This document shows positions 55,723 through 64,000 of a stretch of DNA of 64,000 nucleotides, one piece after another. Location of the stretch: positions 10,004,262 through 10,068,261 of the forward strand of contig NC_068930.1 of the NCBI RefSeq assembly GCF_023091745.1, in the 5' to 3' direction. The DNA is from Budorcas taxicolor (taxonomy: Eukaryota > Chordata > Mammalia > Artiodactyla > Bovidae). The notes beneath the pieces are model-generated. The model was given only the letters and a program-made list of their open reading frames with translations. It did no database searches and was not told the DNA's origin. How positions within the stretch are numbered: the first letter of the stretch is position 1; each line of letters begins with the position of its first letter. The position numbers and the translations under genes were made by a program.

Positions 55723-58097
55723 TTGGGTGCGAGTGGTTTATCTGGAGGTGAACATCGAGAGGGAGTGGGGCAGGACGGGAAGCCAGTAAAGGACACATCT
55801 GTGGGGCCTGGCTGCCTGTGGGTAGCTGAGCTCAGTGAGACATGCTCTGAGAGAGAGGGTAGAGCTCCAGCACCCCAGCCATCACCAGCTCCTGAGCCTC
55901 ACTGATGAAGGGCTTTTGTAGGGGTGTTGACTCCCCAGCACTTCCAGCTTGCATGGGAAGCCAGCTGAATCTAAAGCAGCCAGAGGGGATCTTCAGGCAG
56001 ATGGAAGTAGGCGCTGCAGAGAGGGAGCTCTCAGCCCACAGGGACCCTTTCTCCAAAGTTCTGGGGCTCCAGTTGGTGGCACTGACAGCATCTGCTGCCC
56101 TAACCCACTACCTGAGTTAAGGGCAAAGAGGTGGGTCAGAGGGAACAGAGCATGCAAAGGTCCAGAGGCTGGAGAAAGCCTGAGCTCTGAGAACGAGGAG
56201 GAGGTCAGAGTACTGACCTGCTGGAGGCCGAGAGCTACCTGGAGCCTGGGAGGGCTTTCAGGAGGTGGGCAGCTCCCACTGTTAGGAGTCCCTGGCTGCA
56301 GTGCGGAGTGTGATGTGGAGAGGGTCAGAGTCACAAGACAAGATTGGATAGGGGGGTCTTGTCTGGGAGGGGCGGTCCAGGTGAGAGAAGGTGCTAGCTG
56401 GGCCTGATGAGGTGGTGTTCGAGGAAGCAGGGATTAAAGTCAGCGGGACTCCTGCTCTCTGCCTCTCTACCCCGTATCCCCCCACACCTCTGCCAAGGAC
56501 AGAATGAGGGGACCCTCGCAGGACCTGCTGCTGTTGCCCTCCCAGCCCAAGAGGAGGTTGAAGCATACGAAGAACACGAGAACGAAACAAGGGCGCTTGT
56601 TTTAAGAGGCTGTGCATGAGGGCTCCTGGGAGCAAATGCCAGACGGGAACGCTGGCCCTCTTCAGCAAGAAGGACAGTCGCTGGGATGCTCTCCAAGCCC
56701 CGCAGGCCGGGGGGAACAGGTTTGAGAACTGGACTGGGACCACAGGGCTCCAGGCAGCAGGAATCCCCTGTCCTTTCATCCTTCAAGCACTCAATGAGTG
56801 CCTACGATGTGCCACGCATGGTGAGAGTGCTGTGGAGAGTGCTCCCAAATGTGACAAGTGAGGAGGGCTTGTGAGAGCAGTTGAGGGGGGCACAGGGATG
56901 TGTCGAGCATGGGTTCCATTTAAGACGGGGGGACAGGGAAGTCCTTTCCAGCAGAGCCCTTGGAGGAGACCATGAGTGAAGCCGGGAGGAGGCAGGCAGC
57001 CTGGTGGAAGAGCGTCCCAGCAGATGGGCAGAGGCTGGGGGAGGGTGCTGTCTTGCTGGTGGGGATGGTGGACTCTGAGTGAAATGGTGAGCCTCTGGCA
57101 AGGATTCGAAGACAGGGACTGATGCAATCTGGTTTACTCATTGGAAGGGTCACTCTGACTTCTGTGTGGAGGATGGATCATAGAGGCCCAAGGAAAATGC
57201 CCCAGTAAGAGGTTACTGTAGGGGTCCCAGCAACGGGTTACAGGGGTGAGGGAGCCATTTCCAGAAGTGACCAGACTCAAGACTCTCTTTGGAGGCTGAG
57301 CTGACAATACTAGTGGGATTCGTGTTTGAAGGGAGAGAGAGGCGTCAAGAACAACACCTAGGTTTGGGCCAAATGAGATACCATTTACTGAGATGGGGAG
57401 GTCTTGGAACAGCTGGGGAATCGAGAGTTGTGAGTATAGGTGCTGGGGTTGGGATAAGACACAGCAGACCTTGGGAAGGACCCCTGCGGTTAGATATATT
57501 CTCTGTCCTCAAGATCCAAAGTCCTAGATCCCATTTGCTTGTTCCCTAGCTGACCTCAGGCTGGACAAAGAGGTCCAGCTTTGGGGCACTGGCCACCCTC
57601 TCCCAGAGAAAGACCACCCAGGGAACACCCTAGAAGAGAGTCGGTGCTGTTAAGAATGGGGTGGGGTGTTGCACAATCCAAAATGAGGGAGAATCGCTCA
57701 AAGAAGATGAGTCTGAGGATAAGGGCAGGGTCTGCCAGCCTTTGGAAGGGCAGTCTGTGTTTTGACTGAGCACTCCCATCAGGAAAATATTTCGAGGCTG
57801 CACTTCCAATATCTGCATGTCTGTGCTCATTCATTCCAACACATATCATGTTCTACCATAATAATCATAACTATGCCTGCAGTAATAGACTTTTAAAAGG
57901 ATGAGCAACAGATGAAATAAACCTGTTTAAATTAATTTTCATTTTATTAACAAAAGCTAAAAATCTTTTATCAATAAAATATTAGATTAATTATTAATAC
58001 TTCAAAGCAATGTGATTGAAAATATTTCATAATTTGTTTTATTGGTTTCCTACTCTGTAATGTGAAAGTCTGGTTCTAAATTTAGTTTACTTGTATG
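55723..58097. other. Unique intergenic sequence
   Basis: About 2.4 kb with no recognised gene. A short L2 or MIR 3'-like stretch (CAATGAGTGCCTACGATGTG) lies near 56790-56820. Open frames such as 56282-56779 minus lack domains. Confidence 0.45.
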
Positions 58098-58306
58098 TGC
58101 TGAGCTGTGCTTAGTCACTCAGTCATGTCTGACTCTGTGACCCCACGGACTGTAGCCCACCAGGCTCCTCTGTCCATGGGGATTCTCCAGGCAAAAGTAC
58201 TGGAGTGGGTTGTCATACCTTCCTCCAGCGGATCTTCCCAACCCAGGGATTGAACCTAGGTCTCCTGCATTGCAGGTGAATTCTTTACTGTCTGAGCCAC
58301 CTCTAC
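58098..58306 (-). mobile_element. Bov-tA SINE, reverse
   Basis: TCATGTCTGACTCTGTGACC, body, GGGATTGAACCTAGGTCTCC, and CTGTCTGAGCCACCTCT at the truncated head. Confidence 0.94.
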
Positions 58307-58537
58307 TTGGTTTTAATAATGGTTGAGTCGTACAAGACAGTTTTGAAAGATGCCTAATTCCAAACCACAGACAATCAGCGTTGGTCACAGTCAGCAGTTA
58401 GTGAATCATGATTTCCATTTTCAGCCCCACCCATCAGTTTGTTCAAAAATTTTAAGTGAAATGTATTTAGTAATTCTCCTTTGATATTAATCAGTTATTC
58501 TTGAAACAGAATTGGAAGGTATTGCACCTTTATATTG
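58307..58537. other. Unique short interval
   Basis: No feature was recognised. Confidence 0.4.
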
Positions 58538-58700
58538 TTTTAATTGTGATGGAATACACAAAACCTAACATTCACCACCTTAACCACTTTCAATATACAG
58601 TGTAGTAACGTTAAGTACATTAACATGCTTTGCAACCAATCTCCCGAATTTTCCATCTTGCAAAACTGAAATTCTATACCCATTAAATGATAATGCAGTT
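58538..58700 (-). mobile_element. Old L1 3' UTR relic, reverse
   Basis: CATTCACCACCTTAACCACT then CTTGCAAAACTGAAATTCTA with TACCCATTAAA resembles reversed L1M or HAL1-type 3' UTR sequence. Confidence 0.65.
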
Positions 58701-58899
58701 TTATATTTGAATAATTCAGCACAGAACCCAATTAAATATTTCATTTGAAAAATAAACATTTTGTTTCTATATTTTAAAATACATACCTAGGTGAATTTAT
58801 TGTGACCACAGATATATATTTTTTGTAACAAATTTGAAATCACAACATGTTGAAAATATTTTAAAACATCTGTTTCAAAATGATCTCCTTGTAGCATGT

Positions 58900-59640
58900 T
58901 TCTTTCAAAAAGCAGTTAATTTCTAATTCATTGTTCCAAGGGGCTCCTTTCCTTGAAGATACAGATGTAATCCATTTCTTTCTTCAATTTTACCTGCTAT
59001 GTATCTATATTATTTAAAGCCACTTGTCATCGCAGAAAAGGTCAGAAAATCTGAAGTATTTTTCCTTTTGTTAAAAAAGACAACGCCTGTTTTTTAAGGT
59101 CACCACCTGGCATTATACCTTTGTATAAAGATTTGACTACATTTAAACTCCTCTTCATAAAATTAACCACACTGATGACACCTTGAATCACTTTGTATAC
59201 CTCTCCCTTTCACTTCTCTCATGCAATGCTTTGCCTGTGGGTGATGCAATGAATGGTTTTCACTTGCAGTGCTAGCTCTGAAACCAGATCCTGGAACTTT
59301 TATTTAAAAATTACAATCAATGTAACCATTCCTGATGTGGTTGCATCTACACCATTTTCCCACAAAACATCATTTTTAATAAAGTCATATTGCTATTGAG
59401 AATATGTCTTCTCTGCTACATCTTACTTTTAATAGTTTCAAATGACTCAATTCTTTATGTTTTCATCATTGAAACAGAATTTAGCAAATACCATGAACTG
59501 ATACATGTAACATTAAGCACAGTACTTTCATCCAGCTGTACAGCAAATGTCCCATATTGCATATTTTCAAATACTTCTTTCAAATCTTCAGCAATATGCT
59601 CTATGACTTTCAGCAGTGTTTGCTGACAAATGAATGTATT
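58900..59640 (-). pseudogene. Decayed hAT-family DNA transposon transposase
   Basis: Translating the minus strand in broken frames gives pieces of a hAT transposase in the correct order. QLDEST at 59538-59521 is preceded by residues like VIEHIAEDLKEVFE. VKTIHCITHRQSIA at 59263-59222 matches the conserved HCxxHRQ-type motif of the catalytic region. Then comes GVISVVNFMKRSLN, and further down DDKWL and LYLQG. The two main blocks are in different frames and there are several stops, so no working protein remains. I infer a Charlie/ZBED-like lineage. The terminal inverted repeats were not located. Confidence 0.75.
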
Positions 59641-59736
59641 TTAGTTTGTCTTTATTTTTCTTTGTTTTGTTTCCACTATTTTATGTGAGAAGAACAATTA
59701 TTCATAAATGACATGTGAGTTTTGATCATTTGCACC

Positions 59737-59757
59737 AAAAAAAAAAAAAAAAAAAAA
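59737..59757. repeat. A21 homopolymer
   Basis: Twenty-one A in a row. No SINE or L1 body was recognised immediately upstream of it on the plus strand. Confidence 0.97.
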
Positions 59758-60611
59758 CCCCTCAGGAGACACTTCTAAACTATTACACCTAATGAAATAT
59801 TTTCAAGTTTGGATAGATTCTTTTATTAAAGGTTGCTGTGGAAGTTGTAGAAGTGTATCTTTGTCTTCTAGATTTTGTTTGTTTACATGCACTGTAACGC
59901 ACAAGCCTTACTTGTATAGCAGAGTGAACATTTACCTACATACCTACCAGTATCCCTGTGACCCAGATCAAGACTCAGAACATCTTCTAACCCTCAGAAA
60001 GCTCCGTTGTTCCCCTTTCCTGTCAAAAAACCCACAGAGCGAACTGCTGTTCTGACCTCTGCTATCACGGACTAGTTTTCCCTGGAAACTAATCATACCT
60101 CTTCTATGTCTGCCTTCTTTTACTCAGTGGTTTTTAGATAAACTCGGGTTGTTGCATGTATCAATTCTTCATCCTTTGTCTTTGTTGCATTATTATTCCG
60201 ATGTACACATATATAAATAAATCACATCTGCTTACCCATTCTTCTGGTAGACATTTGGCTTCCAGTTGTGGGAAATTATAAATAACATCTCTATAAAAGT
60301 TGTTGAATAAGTTTCACAGAGTAGGTATATGTTTAATTTTATTAGAAACTGCCAAACAACTTTCCTGTTTATACTCCCACCAGAGATGGATGAGTTCAGT
60401 TGCCCAAATCCCCAGTAACACTTGAGCTTGGTCTTTTAAAGTTTAATCATTCTAGTTGGTGTCTGTTGATATCACATTGAATTTTAACTTGCATTTCCCT
60501 GTTGAGTTATATGGCACATATATTTATTGATCATTTGCATATCTTCTTTTGTGAAGTATTTGTTCACATATTTTGCCCCTTTAAAAAAATTGACTGTCTT
60601 TTTCATACAGA

Positions 60612-61765
60612 TGGCCTAGATGCACATGAAAAGATGCTCATCAGAGAAATACAAATCAAAACTACAATGAGGTATCATCTCACACTGGTCAAAACAGCCA
60701 TCATCGAAAAAATCTATAAACAATAAATACTGAGGAGAGTGTGGAGAAAAGGGAACCTTCCTACACTGTTAGTGGGAATGAAACTTGGTACCACCACCGT
60801 GGAGAACAGTATGGAGTTTCCTGAAAAACTATAGAGTTACCACGTGATCCAGCAGTCCCACTCCTGGGCACAGATCCAGAGAAAACCATAACTCTAAAGG
60901 ATACATGTACCCTAATATTCACTGCAGCACTATTTATTGAATCCAATGGCCAGGACATGGAAGCATCCTAAATGTGTCCATCCATAGAGGAATGGATAAA
61001 GAAGATGTGGGGTGTATATATAAATATAAATATAAATATATATATATATATGCTCATTTGTGTCCAGCTCTTTGCAATCCAGGCTTCTCTGTGCACAGAA
61101 TTTTTCAGGCATGAATACTGGAGTGGGTTTAGTATTTCCTCCTTCCCCATTTCCTCCTCCAGGGGATCTTTCTGACACAGGGATCGAACCCGTGTCTCTT
61201 GCATCTCCTGTGTTGGCAGGGAGATTCTTTAGCACGGAACCACCTGGGAATCCATATATACATACATACATGTATGTGTATGCCTATATAAGTGAAATAT
61301 ATGTATATGAAGTCAGATGACATTTGTCTTTCTCTGCCTTACCTCACTCAGTGTGACATGATTGTCATACTAAGCGAAGTAAGACAGAGACAAATGTCAC
61401 ATGTCACTTATATGTGGAACCTAAAAAATGGTACAAATGAATCTATTTTCAAAACAGAAATGGAGTCACAGAAGTGAAAAACAAACTGTGATTACCAAGA
61501 GGGAAAGGGGGGTGAGATAAACTGGGAGACTGGGATTGACATGAATACACTGCTATAAATAAAAGAGACAACTCATAAGAGCCTGCTGATCATGCAGAGA
61601 ACTCTACTCAGTGCTCTGTATTACTGCTCAATTATTCTGTGTCCTACAGAATAGAATCTAAAAAAGAGTACGTGTGTTTGAAACCGATTCACTATGCTAT
61701 ACAGCAGAAACTCATATAACACTGTAAATCAACTACACTCCAATACAAATTTCTTTTAAAAAGAA
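60612..61765 (+). mobile_element. L1 (5'-truncated), forward, inside an older L1
   Basis: It starts in the ORF2 end (CACATGAAAAGATGCTCATC, ACTACAATGAGGTATCATCT) and runs through CCACTCCTGGGCACAGATCC to the 3' UTR and an A-rich end near 61765. A Bov-tA has inserted into its TA-rich part. It shares organisation with the L1 at 27419-28734. Confidence 0.9.
61050..61254 (-). mobile_element. Bov-tA SINE, reverse, in a TA-rich stretch
   Basis: GCTCATTTGTGTCCAGCTCT, body, GGGATCGAACCCGTGTCTC, and GGAACCACCTGGGAATCC. It is flanked on both sides by tatata sequence (a TA-rich run at 61014-61051 and 61252-61262), so the exact target duplication is not resolvable. Confidence 0.9.
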
Positions 61766-62150
61766 AAATTGATTTTTTTATTATTGACTTAGGAGTTCTT
61801 TATATATTTTGGCTGTATTCTTAGAATGTACTGCAAATATTTCTTCTCCCTCTACAGTTTGCCTCTGCATTTCCTTAATGGTGCTTTTTGATAGGCAGTT
61901 TTAAATTCTGATAAAATTCAATTTACTGAAGATTTTATTACATGTGTTGTCTTTTGTGACCTATTTAGGAAATATATCCTATTTCTTGGTCATGAGGATA
62001 GCCTTCTCTGTTTTTCAGTTTCACACTTTCCAGGTCTAGCTCCTACATTTAGGTCTAGGATCCCTCTGACATTCATTTTTTGAGGCAGGGCTCAGGGTTC
62101 TTTCCCGTCCCCTTAATGTGGATATTCAGCACCATTTTCTGAAAAGTGGA

Positions 62151-62611
62151 TATAAGTTTCAAAGTGTCGAATGAATCACAGTGACTTCATTTTACCATTA
62201 GTCAGTGTCTCCAGGAGCAATGAACACATACGGTGATGTTTATCTTGAAGGACAGTGGTTATAAATCCCTGCTTAAAAGACTGTTCTTGGAAATTATAAC
62301 ATTATTTGAACATCTTCTCTGATCTCATTATCTCATCATTATTTTTAATGTGCATTATGACTAAGAGATGATACTAAGGGTAGGAAAGAGATCAATTCTG
62401 AAAATTTCTTTAATTTGCTCATACTTGCATTATTATAATGTATGTCAAATATAGTGTATAGCATAACATTTTAATATCTTCCAGGAATCTTTTAAGCCTG
62501 CTTATTCATTTTGTTAAAAATTCCCCAACTTGATTTGAGAGTTTGTCTCTTTCACTATAAAATGTGTTCATTTTTACTGTTTGTATTTTGAGGGTATAAT
62601 ACTAGGTTCAT
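62151..62611. other. AT-rich sequence without recognised features
   Basis: No gene or repeat was recognised. Confidence 0.4.
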
Positions 62612-64000
62612 ATTAGTTCAGTTCATTCACTCAGTCGTGTCTGATTCTTTGCGACCCCATGGACTGAAGCACACCAGGCCTCCCTGTCCATCACCAACTC
62701 CCAGAGCTTGCTCAAACTCATGTCCATAGAGTTGGTGATGCCATCCAACCATCTCATCCTCTGTTGTCCCCTTCTCCCCCTGCCTTCAATCTTTCCCAGC
62801 ATCAGAGTCTTTTCCAATGAGTCAGTTCTTCCCATCAGGTGGCCAAAGTATTGGAGTTTCAGCTTCAGCATCAGTCCTTCCAATGAATATTCAGGACTGA
62901 TTTCCTTTAGGATGGACTGGTTGGATCTCCTTGCAGTCCAAAGGACTCTCAAGAGTCTTCTCCAACACCACAGTTCAAAAGCATCAATTCTTCAGTGCTC
63001 AGCTTTCTTTAGAGTCCAACTGTCACATCCATACATGACTACTGGAAAAACTATAGCTTCGACTAGATGGATCTTTGTTAGCAAAGTAATGCCTCTGCTT
63101 TTTAATATGCTGTCTAGGTTGGTCATAGCTATTCTCCATCTATTTGCCATGAAGTGATGGGACCAGATGCCATGATCTTCGTTTTCTGAATGTTGAGCTT
63201 TAAGCCAACTTTCTCACTCTCCTCTTTCACGTTTATAAAGAGGCTCTTTAGCTCTTCTTCACTTTCTGTCATAAGGGTGGTGTCATCTGCATATCTGAGA
63301 TTATTGATATTTCTCCCGGCAATCTTGATTCCAGCTTGTGCTTTATCCAGCCCAGCGTTTCTCATGATGTTCTCTGCATATAAGTTAAATAAACAGGGTG
63401 ACAATATACAGACTTGACATACTCCTTTCCTGATTTGGAGCCAGTCTGTTGTTCCATGTCTAGTTCTAACTATTGCTTCTTGATCTGCATACAGATTTCT
63501 CAGGAGACAGGTAAGGTGGTCTGGTGTTCTCATCTCTTGAAGAATTTTCCATACTTTGTTGTGATCTACGCAGTCAAACGCTTTGGCATAGTCAATAAAG
63601 CAGAAATAGATGTTTCCTGCTTTCTTGATGATCTAACAGATGTTGGCAATTTCATCTCTGGTTCCTCTGCCTTTTCTAAAACCAGCTTGAACATCTGGAA
63701 GTTCACGATTCACGTACTATTGAAGCCCAGCTTGGGGAATTTTGAGCACTACTTTGCTAGCGTGTGAGATGAGTGCAATTGTGTGGTAGTTTAAACATTA
63801 TTTGGCATTGCCTTTCTTTGGGATTGGAATGAAAACTGACCTTTTCCAGTCCTGTGGCCACTGCTGAGTTTTCCAAATTTGCTGGCATATTGAGTGCAGC
63901 ACTTTCACAGCATCATCTTTTAGGATTTGAAATAGCTCAATTGGAATTCCATCACCTCCACTAGCTTTGTTCGCAGTGATGCTTCCTAAGGCCCATTTGA
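62612..64000 (-). mobile_element. BovB, reverse (at least 1.39 kb; runs off the right edge)
   Basis: The longest BovB copy in the window. The reversed 3' terminus starts at about 62618 (CAGTTCATTCACTCAGTCGT), followed by the C-terminal region, the reverse transcriptase region (63129-63533) and further upstream RT sequence to the window end. A segment present in the copy at 35800-35871 is missing here at the join near 63130. Confidence 0.96.
63129..63533 (-). pseudogene. BovB reverse transcriptase fragment
   Basis: A 134-codon open stretch of the BovB reverse transcriptase palm region. The catalytic YADD motif is at residues 81-84 (about 63293-63282), preceded by ILSPCLFNLYAE (residues 43-54). 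The normally conserved glycine of the QG motif reads V here (KGVCQVCILSP). The frame is cut by stops on both sides and by the internal deletion, so it is a relic. The apparent start Met is internal. Confidence 0.9.

Larger units (their letters stand above)
59920..62150 (-). mobile_element. Old L1 (reverse), split by a forward L1
   Basis: The first part, 59920-60611 (CCCAGATCAAGACTCAGAAC, ACATTTGGCTTCCAGTTGTG, TGCATTTCCCTGTTGAGTTA), and the second part, 61766-62150 (TAGGAGTTCTTTATATATTT, GTGGATATTCAGCACCATTT), are consecutive in reversed L1 sequence. A forward L1 lies between them. Confidence 0.83.

Noticed and set aside
1..64000. CRISPR array, operon or prokaryotic mobile element
   Set aside because: The repeats are SINE, LINE and tandem arrays of a mammalian genome. 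No regularly spaced direct repeats with unique spacers were seen.

Overview
The window is nuclear DNA from a bovid ruminant, most likely cattle or a close relative. The main evidence is the repeat content: BovB (RTE-type LINE), Bov-A2 and Bov-tA SINEs throughout, plus a CHR-type SINE. These families are characteristic of ruminants or cetartiodactyls. The species and chromosome cannot be fixed from the sequence alone. Nothing looks bacterial, plasmid-borne or viral.

Only one protein-coding gene is supported: SYNM (synemin, a type IV intermediate filament protein) on the minus strand. Exon 1 (ATG at 10231) encodes the head and most of the alpha-helical rod. Exon 2 (1584-1460) encodes the rod-end (helix termination) segment. 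The large tail exons lie beyond the left edge. The first exon sits in a CpG island of about 1.3 kb (9190-10530) with an inverted CCAAT box and no TATA box that I could see. Intron 1 (about 7.8 kb) and part of intron 2 carry BovB, Bov-A and Bov-tA insertions, a MIR and a perfect cAMP-response-element palindrome.

From about 10.55 kb to 64 kb the DNA is upstream of SYNM and looks intergenic. It is a patchwork of SINEs, BovB 3' ends, L1 pieces and old MIR or MaLR-like repeats in unique sequence. Several insertions are clearly nested: L1 in L1 at 27-29 kb, BovB in L1 at 30.8 kb, SINE in BovB at 36 kb, and SINE in L1 in L1 at 60-62 kb. A decayed hAT transposase lies at about 58.9-59.6 kb. The right edge is inside a 1.4 kb BovB copy in reverse orientation that still shows the reverse transcriptase YADD motif.

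A second strong CpG island (about 50.26-51.33 kb) has no recognisable coding exon. It carries a perfect CArG (SRF-type) box, a 34-bp tandem duplication and a G-rich degenerate minisatellite, and is the best candidate for an unannotated promoter or enhancer. I found no evidence of a new multi-gene system. The observations most worth following are the ambiguous SYNM exon 1/exon 2 splice pair, this orphan CpG island, a SINE form with two tRNA-like heads seen at two loci with the same junction, and two unrelated perfect 44-bp tandem duplications.
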